A model generated the notes under the pieces. That model did not search any database and was not told the origin of the DNA. It worked only from the letters and a program-made list of their open reading frames with translations. A stretch of 29,429 nt of DNA from CAYTCZ01 sp964436315. GTDB lineage: Bacteria > Actinomycetota > Thermoleophilia > Gaiellales > Gaiellaceae. Location: contig CAYTCZ010000041.1 in assembly GCA_964436315.1 (NCBI GenBank), positions 1-29,429 on the forward strand, given 5' to 3'. Below, one piece after another: positions 22,304 to 29,429 of this stretch; position 1 is the first letter of the stretch; each line of letters begins with the position of its first letter. Position numbers and translations under genes: made by a program.

Positions 22304-22401
22304 CGAGATCCGAACGTCGCGACGCGAGTCCGAGACCCGAGCGGCACCACCCGGGTGACGGCAGAACTCGGCCGCGCGGTCAGAGCGTCGCGTGGCCGGG
22401 C

Positions 22402-22551
22402 TCAGTGACTCTCGTCGCGGAGCTGCTGGATCTCTTCCTCGAGGTCCTTGCGCGACTGACGGTACCCGCGGCCAATCGCAATCCACTTCTTCGTGTTCAG
22501 GAGGAAGACGAGAAGCACAATCACGCCGATTGCCATCAGGATGATCGTCAT
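22402..22551 (-). CDS. Small single-span membrane protein, 49 residues
   Basis: This short reading frame encodes one membrane span (MTIILMAIGVIVLLVFLL, residues 1-18), then a basic stop-transfer NTKKW and a soluble helix rich in Glu, Gln and Arg (KDLEEEIQQLRDE). The layout, with an N-terminal anchor and a charged tail, is that of many small bacterial membrane proteins, and there are no in-frame breaks. The ribosome-binding site is weak (TAGGG). Function unknown. It converges on the COG0523 GTPase gene. Confidence 0.65.
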   Translation of the reverse strand: MTIILMAIGVIVLLVFLLNTKKWIAIGRGYRQSRKDLEEEIQQLRDESH

Positions 22552-22736
22552 GCCCTAGATGTTACGTGGACTCACTTCGCGGATGTACATGTAGCCACCT
22601 GTCCAACAAGCACCACGTGATTCGCTCTCAGCGCTTGCTTCCGCAGCGATGACTTCGCGGAGTCACTCACGAGTGCCGACGACGGCCGCCAGCTTGCACA
22701 GCCGTTCCTGCATCGACCCCAAACCGTCTGACCTGT

Positions 22737-22766
22737 GAGACGCTTCGCGCATCCTGCACGCGTCTC
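22737..22766. promoter_or_regulatory. Inverted repeat upstream of the 70-residue protein gene
   Basis: GAGACGC (22737-22743) and GCGTCTC (22760-22766) are perfect complements separated by 16 bases. The site lies in the 269-base divergent region between two small genes and could be an operator or an RNA hairpin. TACATGTA at 22586-22593 is another short palindrome in the same region. Otherwise I see nothing in it. Confidence 0.3.
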
Positions 22767-22820
22767 CTCGGACTACGATCGCAGTCGGGAGGTGGCTCGG
22801 GGAGCCCCGACAACGGACGG

Positions 22821-23033
22821 ATGGCGGAAACCAACGCCCAGACGGTCAGCTTGCTCCGGTGGTTGCGTCGCCAACTTCGAGAACCGTTCGCCGGGCGGGA
22901 GCATCTCGAGGCAGCCGTTCGCGACGGCAACGTCGAAGAGGCCCGCCGGCTGCTCACTCGGTTTGAGCTGACCGCAGTGCAACGGCGCCACCTCGAGGGA
23001 CTCCTCGACGCGTGGGAAGAATCGTTGAGCTAG
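22821..23033 (+). CDS. Small helical hypothetical protein, 70 residues
   Basis: A 70-residue, charged, probably all-helical protein (QTVSLLRWLRRQLREPFAGREHLEAAVRDGNVEEARRLL) with no known family that I recognise. Codon third positions are GC-rich as in real genes of the window, and the amino-acid pattern is amphipathic, which favours a true gene over chance. No clear ribosome-binding site is visible before ATG at 22821. It converges with rpiA, 24 bases apart. Confidence 0.5.
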   Translation: MAETNAQTVSLLRWLRRQLREPFAGREHLEAAVRDGNVEEARRLLTRFELTAVQRRHLEGLLDAWEESLS

Positions 23034-23057
23034 CCGGCGCTGCCGCGAGCGATCGTC

Positions 23058-23708
23058 TCAGGAGAACGAGAGTCGATCGACATTCGATCCTCGCGCGACT
23101 ATGACCTCCGTGACCAGCGACGGACGGAAGAGGCCGTGCTCGATCACACCCGGAGTTGCGGACAACCGAGCCGCGAGCGCTTGCGGATCATCGATCGGAC
23201 CGTGATAGTCGGCGATCAAGCCGCCGTCAGGACTAGGCTCAACCTCGCGCAGAGTTGCCGGTGCCACTGCCCTGAGCGTCGCCGCAACTCCGTAAGGAAG
23301 GAGCTCCAGCGGAACCGGCGGCTGCAGGCTGGGGACCATCTTGTCCGACGACACGATGACGACGAATCGCTCGGCTGCGCTGGCAACGATCTTCTCTCGC
23401 GTGTGGGCTGCGCCCCCTCCCTTGAGGAGCCACCCGTCCGGAGCTACCTGATCGGCGCCGTCCAGGGCAAGATCGAGCGAGTCGAGCTGCTCGAACGGGA
23501 GCACGGCAAGACCGAGTTCACGGGCAACTTGCTCAGTCTGCGGAGAGGTGGCCACGCACTGCAGATCGAGATTGCGCGACGCGAGCGCCGGCAACAACTG
23601 GATCACCGTCGACCCGGTCCCGAGACCGAGAGACATGCCGTCTCGAACCAGCGCGGCCGCTGACTCGGCAGCTAGCCGCTTCTCAGCGTCCAGGTCAGCC
23701 GAGACCAT
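23058..23708 (-). CDS. rpiA: Ribose-5-phosphate isomerase A
   Basis: RpiA interconverts ribose-5-phosphate and ribulose-5-phosphate in the pentose phosphate pathway and feeds PRPP, and therefore histidine and nucleotide synthesis. The 216 residues carry GLGTGSTV (28-35) for the phosphate, LDGADQ (82-87) with Asp83 and Asp86, and KGGGAAHTREK (96-106) with the catalytic Glu105. The usual KGGGGA motif is KGGGAA here. I chose ATG at 23708 because GGGGGAG lies six bases before it; ATG at 23714 and GTG at 23726 are also in frame. The start lies 14 bases inside the upstream membrane protein gene, on the same strand, so the two are probably co-expressed. Confidence 0.94.
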   Translation of the reverse strand: MVSADLDAEKRLAAESAAALVRDGMSLGLGTGSTVIQLLPALASRNLDLQCVATSPQTEQVARELGLAVLPFEQLDSLDLALDGADQVAPDGWLLKGGGAAHTREKIVASAAERFVVIVSSDKMVPSLQPPVPLELLPYGVAATLRAVAPATLREVEPSPDGGLIADYHGPIDDPQALAARLSATPGVIEHGLFRPSLVTEVIVARGSNVDRLSFS

Positions 23709-24138
23709 CTCCATCTCCCCCAACACTGGCAGTCGAGTCCGAAAGGCCGGCCGCCGCTACCGATGCGAGCACGGCTCCGGCGCCGACGAGCTGGAGCCAT
23801 ACCGGTACGCCGCCGGACGCGTGATGCCCTCGGTGAGTCGGAAAGATCTTTTTCCCGCCGGGCTTTGGCAGCGGGAGAATGTGCTCGAGATCCGGCGAGG
23901 AGGCGAAAGCGCCACAGATTGTCGACGGCGAGAACGGACCCCTCGTGTACGCGAGGAGCGCAACCGCCCCGAGGCCCGTAACGAACTCGAAGCGCTTCGA
24001 TGTCACATCCTCGTGTGGGATCTTGTCGCCGAGATAGTGCAATCCAACGCCCACCGCGACCGCCGCCATGCGCGACCGAATCAGCGTCCCGACGGCGGCG
24101 CCACTCGCGATGTGGGCAGTCGTAAGCACCTTGCACAT
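23695..24138 (-). CDS. DUF457/YdjM-like membrane metal-dependent hydrolase homologue
   Basis: This 147-residue membrane protein resembles the YdjM/DUF457 group. Histidine and aspartate motifs are in the family order: THIASG-like TAHIASG near the start (His9), HYLGDKIPHED (His34, Asp38, His42), SPDLEHILP (Asp83, His86) and PTHRGHHAS (His102, His105, His106). Hydrophobic stretches at about 11-36, 54-66 and 112-132 would span the membrane. The family is annotated as a membrane-bound metal-dependent hydrolase, but the natural substrate is unknown. Start ATG at 24138 has GGGCAGG next to it; ATG at 24171 is in frame but has no such site. An inverted repeat lies directly upstream. It is divergent from the molybdenum hydroxylase operon. 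Confidence 0.8.
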   Translation of the reverse strand: MCKVLTTAHIASGAAVGTLIRSRMAAVAVGVGLHYLGDKIPHEDVTSKRFEFVTGLGAVALLAYTRGPFSPSTICGAFASSPDLEHILPLPKPGGKKIFPTHRGHHASGGVPVWLQLVGAGAVLASVAAAGLSDSTASVGGDGDGLG

Positions 24139-24143
24139 CCTGC

Positions 24144-24159
24144 CCGATCCACGGATCGG
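24144..24159. promoter_or_regulatory. Perfect inverted repeat over the DUF457-like gene's translation start
   Basis: CCGATCC and GGATCGG are separated by two bases, six bases upstream of the ATG at 24138. As RNA a 6-bp stem with a 4-base loop would sit against the GGGCAGG ribosome-binding site. It may control translation or act as an operator in the 183-base divergent region shared with the molybdenum hydroxylase operon. Confidence 0.4.
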
Positions 24160-24321
24160 CTTCAGGAGCATGCGCTGCGATCGTCTCCGAGAGTCTCCAT
24201 GGGGGCTACGATCCCGCGCCCGGTCGAATCGCCTGACCCCGACGGCGTTCCCCTCGTCAACCGCAAAGTGGCCAACGCCCTTGGTTGGCGGCCGCCCGTC
24301 TGTGTCGATTAGGATCGGCTC

Positions 24322-25191
24322 GTGCTTCTCAGCGAGCTCGAGTATGCGCGCCCGACGAGCGTCGATGAAGCGATCGGGCTTCTCGCAGGCCACGACAACG
24401 CCCGGGCGCTGGCCGGGGGACAGACTCTCATCAACGTGATGAAACTACGCTTTGCCGCACCCGAACTCGTCGTTGACCTAAACGGGATCGACAGCCTGCA
24501 AGACATCAACGTGGCGGGGGACGGAGCCATTGAGCTCGGTGCAATGGTGACCTACGACGAGATCGAGTACTCCCACGAGCTTCGGGAGGTCCGACCTGTG
24601 CTCGGCCAGGTCGCCGGCGCGATCGCCGACCAGCAAGTGCGAAATCGCGGCACGATCGGCGGCAATGTCTGTGCATCCGACCCGACGAACCACTATCCGC
24701 CGCTCATGGTCACCTTAGGAGCGACGATGACAATCGCGGGAGCGAACGGCGAGCGGACGGTGAGCGCGGACGACTTCTTCGTCGGCGTTTACGAGACCGC
24801 CGTCTCCGAGGGAGAGCTCCTCACGAAGATCACAATTCCGCCACCGGGCCAAGGCCAGGGGGACGGCTTCGCTTCGCTCACCATCGGTAAGGACGGGACC
24901 GGAATCGTCAATGTCGCCGCCTCGCTTCGATCGAGCGGTCCGCTCGAGGACGTGCGAGTTGCAGTGGGCTGTGTGGCAGCCCAGCCGGTGCGCGCGACGG
25001 TTGTCGAGGAGGAGCTCGCGAAAGCCGATCCGACGGAGGCGAGGGTTCGAGAGGCCGTACAGGGCCTCGGGGCAACCCTCGATCCGCCGGGCGACGTTCA
25101 TGCGACCGCGGACTACCGTCGGCACGGTGCCGAGGTCATGACCGTCCGCGCCGTGCTTCAGGCCATCGAACGGGCATGGGAGGGTCGTTGA
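24322..25191 (+). CDS. Molybdenum hydroxylase, FAD-binding medium subunit (CoxM-like)
   Basis: This 289-residue subunit carries FAD and passes electrons from the iron-sulfur clusters to the acceptor. The FAD signatures are both present: AGGQTLINVMKLR (31-43) and RGTIGGNVCASDP (109-121). The C-terminal domain from about 175 on matches the CO dehydrogenase flavoprotein C-terminal fold. The start is GTG at 24322 with AGGA upstream. It is the first gene of a four-gene operon in the order medium-small-large-CoxG, and its stop overlaps the next start. The enzyme family (xanthine oxidase type) hydroxylates heterocycles or aldehydes. Confidence 0.94.
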   Translation: MLLSELEYARPTSVDEAIGLLAGHDNARALAGGQTLINVMKLRFAAPELVVDLNGIDSLQDINVAGDGAIELGAMVTYDEIEYSHELREVRPVLGQVAGAIADQQVRNRGTIGGNVCASDPTNHYPPLMVTLGATMTIAGANGERTVSADDFFVGVYETAVSEGELLTKITIPPPGQGQGDGFASLTIGKDGTGIVNVAASLRSSGPLEDVRVAVGCVAAQPVRATVVEEELAKADPTEARVREAVQGLGATLDPPGDVHATADYRRHGAEVMTVRAVLQAIERAWEGR

Positions 25192-25661
25192 GCGAACTGA
25201 TTCGTGTCGAGATAAACGGTGAGATCTACGAGCAGGAAGTCGAGGCTCGGAGGCTCTTGGTTCACTTCATCCGAGACGACTGTCTTCTCACAGGCACACA
25301 TATCGGCTGCGACACGGGGAACTGTGGCGCTTGCACCGTGATCATGAACGGCCAAAGCGTGAAATCCTGCATGCTGCTTGCCCCGCAGGCCGATGGAGCG
25401 ACGATCGAAACGGTCGAAGGCCTCTCCGGCGACGATGGTGAGCTCACTCCGCTCCAGCGCGCTTTCAATACGCACCACGCTCTCCAGTGCGGCTACTGCA
25501 CGCCCGGGATGCTGATGAGCGCGTCCTATCTCCTCCGTCGTAATCCAACCCCAAGTGACGACGAGATCCGGCGCGCGATCCAGGGCAACATCTGCCGTTG
25601 CACGGGGTACGTAAACATCATCGAGGCGGTTCGGACGGCCGCGAAGGAGATGGCATCGTGA
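25176..25661 (+). CDS. Molybdenum hydroxylase, 2Fe-2S small subunit (CoxS-like)
   Basis: This subunit of 161 residues holds two [2Fe-2S] clusters. The plant-ferredoxin-type cluster has Cys45, Cys50, Cys53 and Cys65 (GCDTGNCGAC), and the second has Cys105, Cys108, Cys140 and Cys142 (CGYCTPGM and CRCTGY). All eight are present. Two starts are possible: ATG at 25176, or TTG at 25188 (SELIRVEING), which has GGGAGGG just upstream and shares TTGA with the stop of the medium subunit. The latter gives the more typical N-terminus. Confidence 0.95.
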   Translation: MGGSLSELIRVEINGEIYEQEVEARRLLVHFIRDDCLLTGTHIGCDTGNCGACTVIMNGQSVKSCMLLAPQADGATIETVEGLSGDDGELTPLQRAFNTHHALQCGYCTPGMLMSASYLLRRNPTPSDDEIRRAIQGNICRCTGYVNIIEAVRTAAKEMAS

Positions 25662-28129
25662 GTCGGGCCGAAACGAAAACGACCCCCGAGAAGATCGAGC
25701 TCGAGCGCGGCTATGCGGGCCAGAGCATCCCGCGGGCCGAAGACAAACGACTCGTCCAAGGGCAAGGGAAGTTCTTCGACGACATCCGCCGGCACGAGAT
25801 GGGCTATGTCCACTTCGTCCGCTCGCCCTACGCACACGCGAAGATCGTCAGCACCGACGTCTCCGAGGCACTCGCGTTGCCCGGCGTTTACGGGACGCTG
25901 ACGGGAGACGAGGTCGCGATTCTGACCGACCCCTTCTTCCAGCTCAGCACAGAGCCCGGATCGAACATCAAAGACTACGCCCTCGCCGTCGGAAAGGTCC
26001 GCTACGTCGGTGACCCAGTCGTCGCCGTCGTGGCGAAGACGCGTGAACTCGCACGCGACGCCGCGGATCTCGTCGAGGTCGAATACGAGCCTCTCGATGT
26101 CCTAACCGACACTGAGCGGGCGCAGGACTCCGACGCTCCGATCATCCATGACGACGCAGGCTCGAACGTTGTCTGGTCTGGCACGTTTGACTGGGGCGAT
26201 TGGAAGAAGGCCAAAGCCGAGGCCGACCGCGTCGTTCGGATCAGCCGCCTGCACTTCGACCGGTTCTCATCCACCCCCCTCGAATGCTCCGGTGCGCTTG
26301 TCGAGTACGACCCTGGGACGACCCAGTGGACGTTCTTCTGCAACCATCACATGCCGGGCGTCGCGGCCATCTGGATGGGCCCCGCGATGAGAGTGGGCCT
26401 AGACAAGCTCCGCTTCGTGACGCAAGACATCGGCGGGGCCTTCGGCAACAAGATCACGATGCACCCGTACCTGGTCGCATGCGCGCTGCTCGCCCGGAAG
26501 CTCAAGCGACCGGTCAACTGGACCGAGTACCGGACTGACCAACACATGGCCGGTGCTCACGGCAACGAGCGGACGTTCCTCGACATCGAAGTCGCGGTGA
26601 AAGCTGATGGCGAATTGACCGGGTTCTCCGTGAACGCGCTCGACGATTGTGGGGCGTTCCCTCGCTACGAGCCTCTCGGCTGCATCATCTGGGCGCAGGT
26701 CACGCCCGGCTGCTACCGCTGGAAGAACGTCCACGTGGACTTCACCCAGGTGTGCACGAACAAGTCGCCTACGGCGCCGAACCGCGGCTACTCACGGATG
26801 CAACAGCTCTGGTTCTGCGAACGCGTGATCGACATCGTGGCCAACGAACTGGGAATCGATCCTGTCGAGATGCGTAAGCGCAACTACATCAAGTCTGAAG
26901 AGATGCCCTACACGACCCCCAACGGCTGCGTCTACGACTCCGGCGATTACGCGCGGTGCCTGGACATCGCGCTCGAGCTCGTCGACTACGAGAACGTCGA
27001 TGCCCGCCGCAAGGATGCGGAGTCGCGCAACAAGTTGCTCGGCGTGGGGATCGGATCGACGCTCGACTCCGGAACGAACAACTTCGGACAGTCGCAAATC
27101 CTCAACCCGACGCTCCAATTCTCGGGCAACAACGAGGTCGCGACGGTCAAGCTCGACATCTTCGGCGAGATCGTCGTCACGCTCGGGACGGTCCCGCAGG
27201 GACAAGGACACGAGACGACGACCTCCCAGCTCGTCTCCGACATGCTGGGATGCGCGCCGGAGGACATCAATGTCCGTCCCGGTCACGACACCTACTGGAA
27301 CACGACGGCCGGGTTTTCGGGAACGTACGCGAGCCAGTTTGCCGTGACCGGTCTCGGAGCCGTCAAGGGCGCGACCGAGCAGCTCGCGGACCAGATGAAA
27401 CGGCTGGCGGCACTCGTTCTCGAGACCACGCCGGACAACATCGCGCTCGAAGACAAGATGGCGAAGCGAGTTGACAATCCGGAAGCAGCGCTGCCATTCA
27501 TGGCGCTCGGCGCGATCATCAACGCGAACAACGCGGGCCTTCCAGAGGATCTGGACGACGTCACCCTCAACTGCCGATACGTGTATCGACCCCCGTTCGA
27601 CCCGCCTGACACCGAGAAGGCCTACGGGAACTTGACCCTGACCTATGCAACTCAGATCCACGCGGCGGTCGTCGAAATCGACAAGGAGACGGGCGTGCTC
27701 GAGATTGTCGACTATGCGGCCGTCGACGACTGCGGCACGAGGATCCACCCGCAAATCGTCGAGGGGCAGGTGCACGGCGCGACCGCCCACGCAATCGGAG
27801 CTGCACTCTGGGAGACGTTCAGGTACGACGAGATGGGAAACCTCCTTACCTCGAATTTCTACGAGTACCACGTGCCGCACGCGCTCGATATGCCAATGCT
27901 CAAGACTGGGGCGATCGAGAGCCCGTCACCGTTCACGCCGCTCGGTTCCAAAGGCATGGGCGAGGGTGGCGGCGGCGGAATCCACGCACTCTGCGCCGCG
28001 ATTCAGGACGCGCTCCGGGGCGCAGGGAAGGGCATCGTCTACGACTCGAATAATCCGCCCGAGCGGATCTATGACCTGATGGAGCATCCTGAGGAGAGTC
28101 GAGCTCTCGTTCAGGTCGAATCGCGATGA
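25658..28129 (+). CDS. Molybdenum hydroxylase, large molybdopterin-binding subunit
   Basis: This 823-residue catalytic subunit binds the molybdenum-cytosine-dinucleotide-type cofactor. The molybdopterin motifs DIGGAFGNK and VPQGQGHETTTSQ and the segment SGTYASQFAVTG are present, and the conserved active-site base is Glu769 in GSKGMGEGG. The active-site loop reads PNRGYSRMQQL around residues 374-384. It is neither the AYRCSFR of true CO dehydrogenase (form I) nor the AYRGAGR of common form II proteins. The substrate therefore cannot be assigned and is probably an organic heterocycle or aldehyde. The start is GTG at 25658, overlapping the small subunit stop by four bases (GTGA). No maturation genes (CoxD/E/F-type) are in view. 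Confidence 0.93.
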   Translation: MSRAETKTTPEKIELERGYAGQSIPRAEDKRLVQGQGKFFDDIRRHEMGYVHFVRSPYAHAKIVSTDVSEALALPGVYGTLTGDEVAILTDPFFQLSTEPGSNIKDYALAVGKVRYVGDPVVAVVAKTRELARDAADLVEVEYEPLDVLTDTERAQDSDAPIIHDDAGSNVVWSGTFDWGDWKKAKAEADRVVRISRLHFDRFSSTPLECSGALVEYDPGTTQWTFFCNHHMPGVAAIWMGPAMRVGLDKLRFVTQDIGGAFGNKITMHPYLVACALLARKLKRPVNWTEYRTDQHMAGAHGNERTFLDIEVAVKADGELTGFSVNALDDCGAFPRYEPLGCIIWAQVTPGCYRWKNVHVDFTQVCTNKSPTAPNRGYSRMQQLWFCERVIDIVANELGIDPVEMRKRNYIKSEEMPYTTPNGCVYDSGDYARCLDIALELVDYENVDARRKDAESRNKLLGVGIGSTLDSGTNNFGQSQILNPTLQFSGNNEVATVKLDIFGEIVVTLGTVPQGQGHETTTSQLVSDMLGCAPEDINVRPGHDTYWNTTAGFSGTYASQFAVTGLGAVKGATEQLADQMKRLAALVLETTPDNIALEDKMAKRVDNPEAALPFMALGAIINANNAGLPEDLDDVTLNCRYVYRPPFDPPDTEKAYGNLTLTYATQIHAAVVEIDKETGVLEIVDYAAVDDCGTRIHPQIVEGQVHGATAHAIGAALWETFRYDEMGNLLTSNFYEYHVPHALDMPMLKTGAIESPSPFTPLGSKGMGEGGGGGIHALCAAIQDALRGAGKGIVYDSNNPPERIYDLMEHPEESRALVQVESR

Positions 28130-28572
28130 ACGTCTCCGGCATGAGGGTTTTCGACGCACCCGCGCAAGATGTGTGGGATGTCCTCAACGACCCGGAGGAA
28201 CTGGCGAATCTGCTTCCCGGCGTGCAAAGCTTCGAAGTCGAGGACGACACGCACTGGAACGCCAGAGTCAAGGTCCCGCTCGGGCTCGGCGGGCTCAAGT
28301 TGAAATTCAAGTTCGAAAAGGTCGATGAGCGACCAATCGAGCACGCTCGGCTCGCAGCCAAAGGAACGGGCGTCGGCGCAATCGTCTCGATGGACACGCA
28401 GTTCAATCTCACCCCGGACGGCGAGAGGACATCCATGGATTGGGAGGCCGACGTCAATGTGCTCGGCCAAGTCGGGAGCATGGGTCAACGCGTACTCCAG
28501 CCGATCGTGAACCAGCAGGTCGACAACGTGCTCGCGGCACTCGACCAGCGGGTCGCCGAGAAGAGCGGCTGA
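28126..28572 (+). CDS. coxG: CoxG-family SRPBCC protein
   Basis: This 148-residue protein of the SRPBCC (START-like) fold belongs to the CoxG family, which in CO oxidisers recruits the molybdenum hydroxylase to the membrane or quinones. The family pattern is clear: MRVFDAPAQDVWDVLNDPE, LANLLPGVQSFEVEDD, then GLGGLKLKFKFEKVDE and WEADVNVLGQVGSMGQRVL. The usual C-terminal extension for membrane anchoring is absent. Its ATG overlaps the large subunit stop by four bases. It is probably needed to connect the enzyme to the respiratory chain. Confidence 0.9.
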   Translation: MNVSGMRVFDAPAQDVWDVLNDPEELANLLPGVQSFEVEDDTHWNARVKVPLGLGGLKLKFKFEKVDERPIEHARLAAKGTGVGAIVSMDTQFNLTPDGERTSMDWEADVNVLGQVGSMGQRVLQPIVNQQVDNVLAALDQRVAEKSG

Positions 28573-28580
28573 TCCTCTCG

Positions 28581-29429
28581 TTAGGCCTCGAGGAACGAGA
28601 AGTCGTAAAGGTCGTCGGGCCGTAGGGCTTGCGCGGGTGGAAGTTCGCGATCGATGATCGCGAGAGCGGCTTCCAAATCGTCGATCCGCGGACGACCCTC
28701 CGACGTGAAACACCTGCTGAGACGGCGCAAGCAGTACTCCGCGTCAACCGGTGAGATACGGAGTGCTCGGCCGACGACCGGGACCACCGTTTCCGGTTCG
28801 TCCTGAATCGACTTCAGGCTCCGGCAGTGTGCCCGCACCAGCGCCCTCACAGTCTCGGGCTCCTCGACGCACGACATTTCGGAGACGGCAATCCCGCTCG
28901 AGACGAACTGCAACGCATCTCCCAAGAAGAGGAGGGTCTTGAGTCCGAGTGCTTCGACGGCGCCTGGAGCGATGGCGGAACTCACTAACGCGGCCCGCAC
29001 GTCGGTCTCCCCGAGCAGTCCGAGTCGAATGAGGTCATCCCGACCCGACCTGAGCTCAACGTCGTCGTCGGGATCAAGCCCCTCGGCCCGAAGGACGACT
29101 CGGAGCAGGTAATGCGGAGGAGCGATCGGTGGGTAGCTCATGATCGCTCCGCCGGCGAGTGCGGCCGCCGAGTCGAACCCCGGCGCGCCGATGAGCCAGA
29201 AGAGCGGGCGATCGACCCCGGCAAACACCACCTTGAACGGATGGCCAGAGCGCCGAGCGGCGAAAGCAGAGCCGCACGCAACCTGGAAGTAGCCCTGCGT
29301 GGGCAGATCCTCGTCGGGTGTCAGCGCGACATCCGCGAGACGGACGTCCAGTCCTTCGACGGCGTAGTGCCCGAGGTCCCGCGCCACCAGATGGCAGAGC
29401 AGCTCGTGAACATCGAACGCTTTGAACCC
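28581..29429 (-). CDS. NMT1/SsuA-type substrate-binding protein, 5' end missing
   Basis: This reading frame runs off the right edge without a start; 282 residues are visible. It looks like a periplasmic-binding-fold protein of the NMT1/SsuA (nitrate, taurine or pyrimidine-precursor) group: FDVHELLCHLVARDLGHYAVEGLDVRL, then DLPTQGYFQVACGSAFAARRSG and FKVVFAGVDRPLFWLIG. The C-terminal part (VRALVRAHCRSLKSIQDEPE ... EYCLRRLSRCFTS) matches the helical tail of that family. Any signal peptide would be outside the window. It converges on coxG with 8 bases between. It may bind the substrate of the molybdenum hydroxylase or an unrelated nitrogen source; only position suggests a link. Confidence 0.75.
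   Translation of the reverse strand, partial: GFKAFDVHELLCHLVARDLGHYAVEGLDVRLADVALTPDEDLPTQGYFQVACGSAFAARRSGHPFKVVFAGVDRPLFWLIGAPGFDSAAALAGGAIMSYPPIAPPHYLLRVVLRAEGLDPDDDVELRSGRDDLIRLGLLGETDVRAALVSSAIAPGAVEALGLKTLLFLGDALQFVSSGIAVSEMSCVEEPETVRALVRAHCRSLKSIQDEPETVVPVVGRALRISPVDAEYCLRRLSRCFTSEGRPRIDDLEAALAIIDRELPPAQALRPDDLYDFSFLEA

Noticed and set aside
22347..22356. CACCCGGGTG palindrome as a terminator between converging genes
   Set aside because: The stem is short and no T-run follows on either strand.
26792..27880. Leftward reading frame of 362 codons
   Set aside because: It is antisense to the molybdenum hydroxylase large subunit and shows no domain pattern.
24322..28572. Aerobic CO dehydrogenase (coxMSLG)
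   Set aside because: Gene order fits, but the large subunit lacks the AYRCSFR active-site loop of true CO dehydrogenase.
1..29429. tRNA genes, CRISPR arrays, insertion sequences or prophage genes
   Set aside because: No cloverleaf with a T-loop signature, no regularly spaced repeats and no transposase or phage protein was seen on reading through.

Overview
The window is high-GC, densely packed bacterial DNA. Neighbouring genes often share 1-20 bases and there are many GTG (and possibly TTG and CTG) starts. The gene content fits Actinomycetota, perhaps a deep-branching class such as Thermoleophilia: a YerC-type regulator heading a compact histidine locus, a PadR regulator with a tiny partner, a Wzm/Wzt exporter and a molybdenum hydroxylase cluster. 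The phylum is an inference from gene content and codon use, not from a marker gene. I see no tRNA, rRNA, CRISPR array, transposase, phage gene or integrase. This looks like chromosome rather than an island.

Region 1 (16-1440) is a secreted clan-A glycoside hydrolase. Region 2 (1495-8080) is a histidine locus: yerC-hisG-hisD-hisC/hisB-hisH-hisF-hisIE run leftward in a tightly coupled operon, while hisA is transcribed divergently. A perfect 12-bp palindrome lies just upstream of yerC and is a good operator candidate. Two genes are notable: hisC and hisB are fused in one frame, and hisD is short and lacks its usual glycine-rich loop. The histidinol-phosphate phosphatase step is not encoded here.

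Region 3 (8077-12592) holds a Wzt-type ATPase with a small unknown protein and the matching ABC-2 permease. The two exporter genes are separated by hemE and by an oppositely oriented gene joining an Ig-like domain to a glycosyltransferase-like remnant. Region 4 (11795-18505) is a run of six leftward genes: a membrane-anchored, catalytically degenerate CapA-like protein, a long coiled-coil protein, DUF1800, DUF1501 (Tat-exported), a secreted cupredoxin and the exporter permease. DUF1800, DUF1501 and the cupredoxin overlap and look translationally coupled. A PadR regulator with a 62-residue partner points rightward from this block, with an AT-rich palindrome between them.

Region 5 (19298-22303) holds a degenerate Nudix-like protein, a deacetylase very like Helicobacter pylori HP0310, and, divergent from it, a small MCxxC protein overlapping a COG0523 (CobW-type) metallochaperone GTPase. 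Region 6 (22402-24138) has two tiny genes, rpiA and a DUF457/YdjM-like membrane protein. Region 7 (24322-28572) is a four-gene molybdenum hydroxylase operon (medium FAD, small 2Fe-2S and large Mo subunits, plus CoxG) with an unusual active-site loop that is not that of CO dehydrogenase. A truncated NMT1/SsuA-type binding protein converges on it at the right edge.

The most unusual points are the HisC-HisB fusion with its YerC control region, the CapA-like/coiled-coil/DUF1800/DUF1501/cupredoxin run, and the HP0310-like hydrolase with its COG0523 partner close to a molybdenum hydroxylase of unknown substrate.
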